64,000 nt of DNA from Novosphingobium sp. Chol11 (GTDB lineage Bacteria > Pseudomonadota > Alphaproteobacteria > Sphingomonadales > Sphingomonadaceae), in NCBI RefSeq assembly GCF_900218065.1, contig NZ_OBMU01000001.1:881852-945851 (forward strand). Reading direction: 5' to 3'. Numbering within the stretch: the first letter of the stretch is position 1; the number at the start of each line of letters is the position of its first letter. The notes below the pieces were generated by a model. That model searched no databases and was not told the DNA's origin. It saw nothing but the letters and a program-made list of their open reading frames with translations. A program made the translations under genes and the position numbers. This document shows, piece by piece, positions 1 to 7,406 of the stretch.

Positions 1-120
1 GCTATACTCGTATCGATCCTCACCGCCTTGTATGCTTAACAGCTACATTGGTTAGTTCTCGTTTACCTTGGAACATCGCTGCCGCTCTCACGGTTGGTTA
101 GTTCCAAGATGGAGGAAGAG

Positions 121-330
121 ATGTCCAACGAGTCCGGGCCGCCAATGATCGCCGAGTTCACCCTCAACGACGGCAACCCTGTCTCAATCAATATGGAGCA
201 GATCGACTATTTCCAGCCCTGTGACGATGGAACGCTGGTCGTGTTCGCCGACGGCCGCCAGCTCGAGCTTCAGGAGAGCTACGACGCCGTGGCGGAGGTG
301 ATGAACCCCGAGCGGCAGGCGGGCTGCTAG
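121..330 (+). CDS. small acidic hypothetical protein (69 aa)
   Basis: I do not recognise this protein. The ATG at 121 is preferred over upstream in-frame starts because GGAGG at 111-115 sits five bases before it. The product is acidic and soluble, with no signal peptide or membrane segment. The middle part, with alternating hydrophobic residues around IDYFQPCDDGTLVVFADG, reads like a small beta-sheet fold, loosely reminiscent of FlbD-type small proteins. That resemblance is too weak to name it. It is convergent with the SRAP gene and their ends overlap by four bases (327-330). It lies in an accessory-looking segment with other orphan small genes. Confidence 0.55.
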   Translation: MSNESGPPMIAEFTLNDGNPVSINMEQIDYFQPCDDGTLVVFADGRQLELQESYDAVAEVMNPERQAGC

Positions 331-983
331 AGCAGCGTGGGCCCTTCGACCGGAGCCGCCTTTCTCTGGAACCACGGCGTGGCGGTATGCTCGACGCGCA
401 GCCGATCGGCAGGATAGGGCCGGTCAAGCCGGTATAGCTCCTCAAGCGGCGCGGTGAGCCAAAAATCCCAATCCTCTGGATCGATGATCACGGGCGAGCG
501 ATCGTGGATGTCGATCAGGTCCGGGGCGTTGTCCGTCATTACGCCGGTGAAGACACTGCCCCACTCGTCGCTGTTTGCCCAAAGCCCGGCCCAGGCGAAG
601 ATGGGCTGGTCCTTCACCGATAGCCAGGTCTCGGTCATGCAGCCGGGCTCGCCACAGGCTTCGCAGTAGCGCGCCGTCGGGATCAGGCAGCGGTTCTCCG
701 GCTTGGAGGCGGCCCACTTCCAGAAATAAGTATGCAGCTTGTCGAAGCGAGCGTTGTTCACCGGCTTAGGCTTCAGCGGCTTGCCGGTCTTCTTGCTCTT
801 CTGGATGAGCGGAAAGCCCCAGGTCATCTGCTCCAGCACCCGCTCTCCATTCTCGACGCGGATCACAGTACCGGGCTGGGCAGGATGGATCTGGAGCGGT
901 CCTTCATTGAAGCGCGCGCCTTTGCGCGCGCCGAACAGGTTTAGCACCTTCTGCGTGTCGCCGCGTTCCGCTCGATTGCACAT
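327..983 (-). CDS. SOS response-associated peptidase (SRAP/YedK/HMCES family)
   Basis: SRAP proteins protect abasic sites in single-stranded DNA by forming a thiazolidine cross-link through Cys2. The start at 983 is chosen because it gives MCNRAE, placing the catalytic Cys at position 2; a 19-residue upstream extension would bury it. Other family residues are visible: Asn76/Asn77 in NNARF, Glu108 in ARYCEAC, and His160 in IHDRSPV. The length of 218 aa is normal. The region around the catalytic Glu reads YCEACGEPGC instead of the usual FYEW, adding Cys107, Cys110 and Cys115. A GTTC-N7-GTTC box at 1033-1047, 50 bases upstream, supports SOS control by LexA. The SRAP assignment is confident. Confidence 0.93.
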   Translation of the reverse strand: MCNRAERGDTQKVLNLFGARKGARFNEGPLQIHPAQPGTVIRVENGERVLEQMTWGFPLIQKSKKTGKPLKPKPVNNARFDKLHTYFWKWAASKPENRCLIPTARYCEACGEPGCMTETWLSVKDQPIFAWAGLWANSDEWGSVFTGVMTDNAPDLIDIHDRSPVIIDPEDWDFWLTAPLEELYRLDRPYPADRLRVEHTATPWFQRKAAPVEGPTLL

Positions 984-1032
984 GACTAGAAGTTGAGAAG
1001 CGACAGGCCGAGAGTCAACCGGACTCCCGTTT

Positions 1033-1047
1033 GTTCTCATTTCGTTC
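1033..1047. promoter_or_regulatory. LexA (SOS) box, alphaproteobacterial GTTC-N7-GTTC type
   Basis: The sequence GTTC-TCATTTC-GTTC matches the direct-repeat LexA operator known in alphaproteobacteria. It lies between the divergent SRAP gene (start 983) and the small gene starting at 1079, so it could control either or both. Its placement before a gene family named for SOS association makes it credible. Confidence 0.75.
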
Positions 1048-1078
1048 TACAATCGGGCATCGAATCGGAGGACGGAAA

Positions 1079-1366
1079 ATGCAGCAGGAACGACACGCAC
1101 AATTCATCGGCTCATCGCATCCGGACGTGAATTTGGAGTTTGGCGACGGCAAATGGTTCGTGGCCGTGCGGCGGGCTGAGCCTCAATCCCACTCGACCCA
1201 CGAGCGGCAAGGTGAGGGCTATTTCTCCCACGTCGACGCTGCCCGCGCGGCGGTTGATCTGGCGATCTCGCGCGGGTTGACCGTTCCCACCGAGGCCGAG
1301 CTTATCGAGGCTGCTGAAGAGTTTCGCAGCTTCGTTGATGGCGAAGACCGCGCCTTTGTCATGTAA
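1079..1366 (+). CDS. hypothetical protein (95 aa), divergent from SRAP
   Basis: I do not recognise this protein. The start at 1079 is preferred because CGGAGGA lies just upstream; an in-frame ATG at 1031 would overlap the SOS box. The product is soluble and has two visible parts: a beta-like N-terminal half (LEFGDGKWFVAVRR) and an alpha-helical C-terminal half rich in Ala and Glu (VDAARAAVDLAISRG, EAELIEAAEEF). It shares its promoter region and LexA-type box with the SRAP gene, so it may be SOS-inducible. It may be co-transcribed with the gene 12 bases downstream. Confidence 0.6.
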   Translation: MQQERHAQFIGSSHPDVNLEFGDGKWFVAVRRAEPQSHSTHERQGEGYFSHVDAARAAVDLAISRGLTVPTEAELIEAAEEFRSFVDGEDRAFVM

Positions 1367-1378
1367 GGGCGCAGGCCG

Positions 1379-1573
1379 ATGGACCAGATTGAGATCGCGC
1401 GGCGCGGCCGAGACCCTGTCCTGCGCGAATATAATGCCATGATGAAGCAGATCGAACGCGGAGATCCGATGCACCCTCGGGAAGTTCAGGACATGATCAA
1501 TGACCTGGTCTCAGAGGGGTATAACACCCAAGCTGCCGCGCTCGCTCGGGCGGAGGTGAATTGGGATCAGTGA
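1379..1573 (+). CDS. small hypothetical helical protein (64 aa)
   Basis: I do not recognise this protein. It begins 12 bases after the preceding gene's stop, with a weak purine-rich site before the ATG. It looks entirely helical and charged (EIARRGRDPVLREYNAMMKQIERG, shown in part; EVQDMINDLVSEGY), with no membrane segment. Close spacing suggests a small operon with the gene starting at 1079. Reality is supported by operon position and normal codon usage, but the gene is short. Confidence 0.45.
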   Translation: MDQIEIARRGRDPVLREYNAMMKQIERGDPMHPREVQDMINDLVSEGYNTQAAALARAEVNWDQ

Positions 1574-1613
1574 GCGCCGAAGTTGGGCGCCAGCATGCAG
1601 AGTGGAGGGATGA

Positions 1614-1943
1614 GTGTCCCGCTATTTGGATGGCCTGAAGGTTCCCACCTGTCTGTTTGAAGCAGCAGCCTGGCGGTATGCCGTCAAGGTTGGTTGTGGC
1701 TGCGGGCATTTCGCTGCGTTTCAACCGCACGGCATCTGGTGGCATTTCCACCGCAAGGGCTGGCCTGACGATTTCAGAAGTGCTCGATCAAGGATGTGGT
1801 GTCGCGTCTGCCGACAATCCACGGGGGAAAAGGTGAGGCCGCGAAGGTTGGATGCGATCAGGCCGTACACGGGCAGGCTGATTGCTCTGCCGATGCCTGA
1901 TGAGCGCGAATGGAAGCGGGTTGTAAACAGGTTCAGAGGGTGA
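1614..1943 (+). CDS. cysteine-containing small protein, possible zinc-binding fold (109 aa)
   Basis: The start is GTG at 1614 with GGAGG at 1604-1608; the overlapping ATG at 1610 opens only a 16-codon frame. The protein has CGCGH at residues 28-32 and CRVC around residues 63-66. This pattern resembles a split zinc-ribbon, but no family can be named. It is rich in Trp and Arg and is probably DNA- or RNA-associated. It closes the run of orphan small genes before the gene-free repeat region. Confidence 0.5.
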   Translation: MSRYLDGLKVPTCLFEAAAWRYAVKVGCGCGHFAAFQPHGIWWHFHRKGWPDDFRSARSRMWCRVCRQSTGEKVRPRRLDAIRPYTGRLIALPMPDEREWKRVVNRFRG

Positions 1944-2775
1944 ACCTGGCCGGAACCGCGCCGCAGGATGCGCGTCTCGGTGCAGTCTCGCCCTCTGCTT
2001 CACCGCCTCACCCAAGGGGGCGAGACACCCGGATACACTCAGGCGCGCGGAACGATTGGTTCGACACAGATCGGACCTCGATCCGGTGATGCGCGCCGCG
2101 CTTGCCCCCACGCCCCGCCCGCTCCTTCTTCCTATGGAAATTTTGCACCTAAAGCGCCTTGGATGCAGCGCTGGACCTTCGGTGGACCGGCACTTCGTGA
2201 AGGCTGCAGCGGTTCAGGTCCGCCGATGCATTTTTTTCAGATCGTGACCAGCCAGCGAACGGCGGATTTCTGCCGATTTTCGTTCGAGGAGACGGGGTGG
2301 GATCGGGAAAAGCGTTACCTCCGTCACCTTTCCCCATTTCCCCGGCTAAATTGTTGAAAAGACTTATTTTTATTGTGACGTATCAGCCGTTACCTTTCGT
2401 CACTATTGAGGGCAAGTTCTGTTACCTCATTGATATGTAATGATATTTTTTATGTCATTTGTAACCTTATAGAGGCGTTACCCGGTGACAGAAAGGTAAC
2501 GGAAAAGTAACGGCAAAAACGGCTGATTTCCGCCAATGTAACGGAGGTAACGCTTTTCCCGCGCACCCCCCTCAACCTAATCCCGAATTTGCCTTCGCAT
2601 GCGACCGAAGCAGCATGAGAGCCTGTAGCTGCGATCGTCGCTGATGAATGTGCCGGGCTTTGTGACCAGATTGTGCCGCGATGTGCCGCAGGTAGCCGCT
2701 TCGTTCCGGGATCAGTTGACGGCGGCGGCCAAGGTCACTAACGAAAACGCCCGGAAAGCTTGGACTTTCAGGTGT
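1944..2775. other. gene-poor interval between small orphan genes and tRNA-Arg
   Basis: About 830 bases without a convincing protein gene on either strand. Open frames here have poor codon bias and no ribosome sites. The central part (about 2340-2520) is conspicuously AT-rich compared with flanking DNA and carries the GTTAC/GTAAC palindromic array described separately. The stretch from 2580 to 2770 shows nothing I can identify. Confidence 0.6.
2304..2561. repeat. palindromic GTTAC/GTAAC repeat array bounded by a perfect 21-bp inverted repeat
   Basis: Bases 2304-2324 are the exact reverse complement of 2541-2561. Nested inside, 2387-2403 (CCGTTACCTTTCGTCAC) mirrors about 2485-2502 with a one-base insertion. 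In all, nine GTTAC or GTAAC motifs occur, at about 2314, 2389, 2421, 2461, 2477, 2495, 2506, 2538 and 2546. Most on the left read GTTACC and most on the right read the reverse. The centre is AT-rich. This layout suits an iteron-type replication origin or a multi-site operator of an integrated element. The function is an inference. Confidence 0.7.
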
Positions 2776-2852
2776 GCGCCCATAGCTCAGCAGGATAGAG
2801 CGTCGGATTCCTAATCCGAAGGCCACAGGTTCGAATCCTGTTGGGCGCACCA
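2776..2852 (+). tRNA. tRNA-Arg (anticodon CCT)
   Basis: The cloverleaf folds cleanly. The acceptor stem GCGCCCA (2776-2782) pairs with TGGGCGC (2842-2848), followed by discriminator A and an encoded CCA. The D arm is GCTC/GAGC. The anticodon stem TCGGA/TCCGA encloses loop TTCCTAA, giving anticodon CCT (decodes AGG). The T arm is ACAGG/CCTGT with TTCGAAT in the loop. It stands at the junction between the accessory segment and ordinary chromosomal genes. Confidence 0.97.
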
Positions 2853-2938
2853 CTTCTTCAAACAACGGAGAGAATTGCGGTTGGCGCTACCAACCGGATG
2901 TGGTGAGCCGCGCTGCCATAGCAGGCGGCCCCCTTCAT

Positions 2939-3277
2939 TCACGCCATGGCTTCGATCGTCATGCGATGGCGCAGCGTGTCGACACGCTCCCGGATGATAC
3001 CCGGAATGAGGAACAGGTCGATGAACGCCCAAAGGCCTGAGATGATGAGACCGATGATTGTGAGGCCAAGGATCAGCATCACGGCACCGGTGCCCTTTTG
3101 ACCTAGATAAAATCGGTGGATGCCAAAGCCGCCAAGAAAGAAGCAGAGCAGATAAGCCGCTCCCGTCGATGGCTTTTCATTGGTGATCCGCTGCTCGATA
3201 AGCATGCGCTGCGTATCGGTAAGACGGCCAGCATGTGGCTGTTCGACAGCCGGAGCCGTTGCTTCGATGGTCATCAT
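2939..3277 (-). CDS. TM2 domain-containing membrane protein
   Basis: The 112-residue protein has a soluble N-terminal part of about 45 residues, then a TM2 domain. That domain is two hydrophobic helices joined by a short turn carrying the family signature GGFGIHRFYLG. The second helix (AVMLILGLTIIGLIISGLW, in part) is followed by a short polar tail. TM2 proteins are small inner-membrane proteins of poorly known role. The start is set at 3277 or 3274, just after AGGGGG; a longer frame to 3313 lacks a ribosome site. It stands alone downstream of the tRNA gene, on the opposite strand. Confidence 0.85.
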   Translation of the reverse strand: MMTIEATAPAVEQPHAGRLTDTQRMLIEQRITNEKPSTGAAYLLCFFLGGFGIHRFYLGQKGTGAVMLILGLTIIGLIISGLWAFIDLFLIPGIIRERVDTLRHRMTIEAMA

Positions 3278-3373
3278 TCCCCCTGATCTTCGCTCCCCAA
3301 GCGAAGCCGCCATATACCGCGATTCCCGGACGTTACGTCAACGCAAATCTCACCGCTCAGCCCGGCGGACGTA

Positions 3374-5593
3374 TCAGGAAATCGTCACGACCCGCGCAGG
3401 TCCGGTTCGGTCGAGCGGCTTGACGACCACCTTGTCGCCCATCCGGTCAAAGGCGATGTCAACCGACGCTTCCCCCACGCGCAGGCCATATAGCCTCAGT
3501 TCGTCAAGAAAACGGGGAAGGGCCGGTTCGCGCAGGGAGATTTCCGGCCCGGCCACATCGAAGCCGATCCCAAGGCTCGACTGGATGAGGGAGAGAGGTG
3601 CGGCGGCTGACCATGCCTGCGGGCTGCAGGCGACGGGGTAGAAGGTTGGGCCCTGTGCACGGCGGCGCGGGAATCCGCAGAAGAGTTCCGGCAGGCGCAT
3701 GAGATCGACATAGGTGGCCGCCGCGAACAGCCCTTCGAATATCTGTGCCGCCTCCCGCTTGTAGCCGTAGCGTGAAAAGCCCGCCGCGATGAGGGCATTG
3801 TCGTGCGGCCAGATCGACCCGTTGTGATAGCTCATCGGATTGTACCGCGCTTCGGTGGAGGCGATGGTGCGCACGCCCCATCCGGAAAAGGAGGCTGGCG
3901 CCATCAGCGTCCGGACCACGGACTCCACCCTGTTTTCCTTTGCCAGGCCAGTGAAGAGCACATGGCCAGCGTTCGACGAACGCACACGGCATGGCCGCTT
4001 TTCCCCGTCGAGCGCGAGCACATAGGTGCCAAGTTGCGCGTCGAAAAAGGCATCGTCAAAATGGTCGCGCAGGCGATCCGCCCTCGACCCATAGTCCAGC
4101 CCGCGCGCAGCATCGCCGAGCGCGGCGTAGATGACTTCGGCGGCTTTCCAGGCCCCGTAGATATAGGCCTGAACCTCGGCAAGGGCGATGGGTCCACGGG
4201 CGATCGAACCGTCTTCGTGGAAAACGGAATCATGGCTGTCCTTCCAGCCCTGATTGGTAAGGCCCTGGTCCGTCAGGCGGCCATATTCGACGAAGCCGTC
4301 CTTGTCCCGATCGCCATGATCGTCGATCCACAGCAGTGCCGCTTCGATATTAGAGAGCAGGCTCGTGACGAAGGAGACGTCCCCGGTGCGCTCCAGATAC
4401 GCGCCCGCGAGCATGATGAACAAGGGAGTGGAATCGATGCTGCCATAATAGTGGCGGAAGGGCACTTCGCCCAGTTCCGCCATTTCGCCATGGCGCACCT
4501 CATGCAGGATCTTACCGGGTTCCGCATCGGCAGCGGGATCAAACTGCGTCGCTTGATGCTTGGCCAGATAGCCCAGCACGCCACGGCTCATCGCCGGATC
4601 CAGCCAGAGCGTCTCCAGCGCGGTGATGATCGCGTCACGCCCGAACACGGTGCTGAACCATGGGATGCCGGCGTAAGGGTAGGGGCCATATTCAGTATCG
4701 GTGGACAGCATCGTGATGTCCGCGACTGAGCGGCGCGTAACCTCATCGAACAGCGGGTTGGACGATCGCACCGTCGCGCCCCGCGCCCGTGCCTGTTTCA
4801 GCGACTGCATGGATTCGCGAAGGGCTTTCAGGAACTGACGCGAGAAGGGTTCGGGCGCGAGTTCCACACGTTCGCAAGCGATCCGCATGTACAAGGTGCG
4901 CCGTTCACCGGCTGGCACGACGATTTCGAAGGCGGCGTGGCTTTCGGTAAGTTCCTGGGGCTGCGGATCGAAGCAGATATGGGTTTCGCGCGTCTTTGCG
5001 TCTCGCCCCTCATAGGCGAGCAGAACGTCTGCGGCGCCAAGCACCGGCGGCTTCATCGATCCTTTCCGCAGCCGCGTCATGCCACGTATCTCGAACAGGT
5101 CGGCAAAGTCGGCGGCAAAGCCCACGTCGACCCGCACGGTTCGCGCTTCGGCATCGAAATTGCGGATCGTGATCCGTTCATGGATCGCGGATTCCCAGAG
5201 AAACCGGGTGCGGCGGAAATGGATCAGGTCATGTTCCACCGCGACCCTGCCATCGTCGCCCGGAAAATCCGGGTTGGTGAGGTCGCATGTCAGGATGGCA
5301 TTGTCATCACGCAGCGCTGAACTCAGCAGGATCGGCCGCTGCCCATTGATCGTCAGGTACAGGTGCGACAGGTGCCGGGTGTCCCGGTGGTACAGCCCCT
5401 CCGGACTGCCGGGCCCGGCAATCGCGTCGCCGCTATGATCGAACACCGCAAAGCTGTCGCCATGCTTCAACGTTCGCGGCCTCCGCTCGTGCAGGGAAGC
5501 TGTGGCCGGAATGAAGAATTGGGTCTGCTGCTGGGACAGGGACTTTGCCGGTTCGGCTGCCAAGGCTTCTGGCTGCAACTGGCTCACTGTCAT
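3374..5593 (-). CDS. amylo-alpha-1,6-glucosidase / glycogen-debranching-type glycoside hydrolase
   Basis: This 739-residue cytoplasmic protein has an N-terminal GDE_N_bis-type beta domain (about residues 40-230, including GLYHRDTRHLSHLYL) and a C-terminal (alpha/alpha)6 barrel of the amylo-alpha-1,6-glucosidase type (about 270-720). The barrel shows the family segments TVFGRDAIITALE, GFVEYGR, QGWKDSHDS and YHNGSIWPHDNALIA, rich in the expected acidic residues. Such enzymes trim alpha-1,6-linked glucosyl units, but substrates differ within the family. It follows the GT4 gene by 10 bases on the same strand, so the two are probably co-transcribed and may act on the same glucan or glycoconjugate. 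The exact substrate is not shown by the sequence. Confidence 0.9.
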   Translation of the reverse strand: MTVSQLQPEALAAEPAKSLSQQQTQFFIPATASLHERRPRTLKHGDSFAVFDHSGDAIAGPGSPEGLYHRDTRHLSHLYLTINGQRPILLSSALRDDNAILTCDLTNPDFPGDDGRVAVEHDLIHFRRTRFLWESAIHERITIRNFDAEARTVRVDVGFAADFADLFEIRGMTRLRKGSMKPPVLGAADVLLAYEGRDAKTRETHICFDPQPQELTESHAAFEIVVPAGERRTLYMRIACERVELAPEPFSRQFLKALRESMQSLKQARARGATVRSSNPLFDEVTRRSVADITMLSTDTEYGPYPYAGIPWFSTVFGRDAIITALETLWLDPAMSRGVLGYLAKHQATQFDPAADAEPGKILHEVRHGEMAELGEVPFRHYYGSIDSTPLFIMLAGAYLERTGDVSFVTSLLSNIEAALLWIDDHGDRDKDGFVEYGRLTDQGLTNQGWKDSHDSVFHEDGSIARGPIALAEVQAYIYGAWKAAEVIYAALGDAARGLDYGSRADRLRDHFDDAFFDAQLGTYVLALDGEKRPCRVRSSNAGHVLFTGLAKENRVESVVRTLMAPASFSGWGVRTIASTEARYNPMSYHNGSIWPHDNALIAAGFSRYGYKREAAQIFEGLFAAATYVDLMRLPELFCGFPRRRAQGPTFYPVACSPQAWSAAAPLSLIQSSLGIGFDVAGPEISLREPALPRFLDELRLYGLRVGEASVDIAFDRMGDKVVVKPLDRTGPARVVTIS

Positions 5594-5603
5594 GCAACGC
5601 TCC

Positions 5604-6704
5604 TTATCCGACTACCTGCAAATGAAGTTCCGCTTCGTCCCCGCGCTCGCGGCGGAGCCTTGCGGCATCGGTTCGTGCGCCGGGCAGAGCATGGTAGAGC
5701 GAGACATAGCCTGCCGCCATCCGGTCTGCCGTGAAGCGTGCGTCAAAGGCGGCGCGCACGGCGCTGCGATCAAGTTCGCCGAGCCGGGACACGGCTTCCA
5801 CTGCCTGATCCTCGGTATCGACGATGAAGCCGGACACACCATGGTCGATGATCTCCGGCACCGAACCGCAGCGGAAGGCGATAACGGGCGTGGCGCAGGC
5901 CATCGCCTCGATCATCACGAGGCCGAACGGCTCTGGCCAGTCGATCGGGAACAGAAGTGCGCTGGCGCCTCCAAGGAATTCCGCTTTTTGCGTTTCGTTG
6001 ATCTCTCCGATGAAATCGATGTTGGGATAGAGGCTGAGGAGCGGCGCAATCTCCGCTTCCCAATATCCCTTGTCCACATTGTCGATCTTTGCGGCGATCT
6101 TGAGCGGCTTGCCTGAGCGGGCGGCGATGCGGATCGCGCGATCGGGCCGCTTTTCAGGCGATATGCGCCCCAGGAAAGCGAGATAGCCATCGTCGCAGGC
6201 GATCTTGGGCGGCAGCAGATCGGCGGGAAGACCGTGATAGACCGTCCCCGCCCAGTTCACCGGCGGCATCGGCAGCCTTTGATGATCGGAAATGGACACC
6301 AGGCTGTGGTTGGGGAAGGTCTGGTAGAAGGGGACCAGATCGGGAAGGTCCAGCCGCCCATGCAGAGTGGTGATGCACCGGCCGATGATGTCCTGGAACA
6401 TCGGTATGTGGACCAGATCGATGTGAAAATGCAGCGCATCGAATTCGTCGGCCCGTTGGCGCACGGCATCGAGCAGCATCATGTGATAGGGGATGGGATC
6501 GCGGACATGGGGATTGAGCCGCAACGCCATGTCCGTCACCGGAACCAGTTCCGCGCGCGTGATGGAATCTCCGCTGGCGAACAAGGTCACGTCATGGCCC
6601 TGGTCGATCAGCGCCTCGGTCAGATAGGAAACGATACGCTCGGTTCCGCCATAGAGCTTTGGCGGCACGCTTTCGGCCAGTGGAGCGATTTGCGCGATTT
6701 TCAT
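5604..6704 (-). CDS. glycosyltransferase family 4 protein
   Basis: This 366-residue GT-B fold enzyme has an N-terminal acceptor domain beginning MKIAQIAPLAESVPPKLYGG and a C-terminal nucleotide-sugar domain. The latter contains FLGRISPEKRPDRAI and the E-x7-E motif in PEPFGLVMIEAMACATPVI (about residues 258-276). It has no membrane segment. It is the first gene of a two-gene operon with the debranching-type hydrolase downstream, suggesting synthesis or remodelling of a storage or stress-related glucan. Donor and acceptor sugars cannot be read from the sequence. The start is supported by the fit of the N-terminus to the family. Confidence 0.92.
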   Translation of the reverse strand: MKIAQIAPLAESVPPKLYGGTERIVSYLTEALIDQGHDVTLFASGDSITRAELVPVTDMALRLNPHVRDPIPYHMMLLDAVRQRADEFDALHFHIDLVHIPMFQDIIGRCITTLHGRLDLPDLVPFYQTFPNHSLVSISDHQRLPMPPVNWAGTVYHGLPADLLPPKIACDDGYLAFLGRISPEKRPDRAIRIAARSGKPLKIAAKIDNVDKGYWEAEIAPLLSLYPNIDFIGEINETQKAEFLGGASALLFPIDWPEPFGLVMIEAMACATPVIAFRCGSVPEIIDHGVSGFIVDTEDQAVEAVSRLGELDRSAVRAAFDARFTADRMAAGYVSLYHALPGARTDAARLRRERGDEAELHLQVVG

Positions 6705-6968
6705 TCGGTAACCCCATCATTGGACTTGAAAGCCGCCACGGCACGGAGCCGTTGACGTGGGTTAAAAACTTAAATGTTGGTTCGGTTGCATAGGATTGTA
6801 CGGCCAGTCGCGGTTCAAGGACGTACCGCGGAACGGTGCGCCGTCAGCAATGCGGGACATGCCTTTCAAAGCCCTCCAGCAACAATTTGTAACATTCGGC
6901 AAATTTCAGAGACATTCGCGCCTTTTATGCGTGAGCCGGTTGTCTTTCGTCGGCAGGAGTTGGTTCGG

Positions 6969-7406
6969 ATGTTTCCCATCATTGCGTCAGCCGCAGCCTT
7001 GACCTTGACCGCTCCTGTTCACAGCGCGGACATCAGCCACGGCGCCACGCGATATCGCGCCAGCTACGAGACGATATCGACGGTTCATTTCCAGCAAGTG
7101 GAGCCGCGCTTTGCCACGCGTTCCGCGACGCCCGTTTGCCGTTGGCAAGCGAATGTCGGCGTCGCTCGCACGGTCAATTCGGAAGGGCGTGCTGTTTCCG
7201 CCTTGGGCAAAGCCATCCACCGCTTCACGCCGCTGTCGGGCAGCTATGCCGGCGCCTGCGCAAGTGCGCGCAGCCAAATAGATGCAGAGATGGATCGCTA
7301 TGCACGGTCGACCGCGGCCGAGGCGCTGATGGTAGCACAGCAGGACAGCGCAACCGTTTCAGGAGAACTCCAACCCCTCCACAGCCTGTCAGTGAAGGGT
7401 GGATGA
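6969..7406 (+). CDS. small secreted protein of unknown function (145 aa)
   Basis: The ATG at 6969 follows AGGAG (6955-6959) and gives a clear signal peptide, MFPIIASAAALTLTAPVHSA, cleaved near ADISHG. The mature part of about 125 residues contains two cysteines (CRWQ and GACASARSQ), which may form a disulphide in the periplasm. The C-terminal half (ACASARSQIDAEMDRYA) resembles UrcA-type small secreted proteins of Caulobacter and sphingomonads, but I would not assign the family firmly. Its stop codon overlaps the ATG of the response regulator gene in an ATGA junction, so the two are translationally coupled. This linkage of a periplasmic protein with a regulator is notable. Confidence 0.7.
   Translation: MFPIIASAAALTLTAPVHSADISHGATRYRASYETISTVHFQQVEPRFATRSATPVCRWQANVGVARTVNSEGRAVSALGKAIHRFTPLSGSYAGACASARSQIDAEMDRYARSTAAEALMVAQQDSATVSGELQPLHSLSVKGG

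Noticed and set aside
48..104. Direct repeat TTGGTTAGTTC at 48 and 94
   Set aside because: Only two 11-base copies near the window edge; too little to support an attachment site or iteron without the flanking sequence.
1930..1944. GTTC-N7-GAAC palindrome at the end of the cysteine-containing small gene
   Set aside because: The alphaproteobacterial LexA box is a direct repeat (GTTC-N7-GTTC), not this inverted form, and it lies inside a coding end.
1968..2357. A 129-codon plus-strand frame before the repeat array
   Set aside because: Poor codon bias, no ribosome site and overlap with the inverted-repeat region; not convincing as a gene.
2572..2865. A 97-codon minus-strand frame with GFEPVAFGLGIRRSILLSYG
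   Set aside because: This is the well-known spurious translation of the antisense strand of a tRNA gene, here tRNA-Arg.
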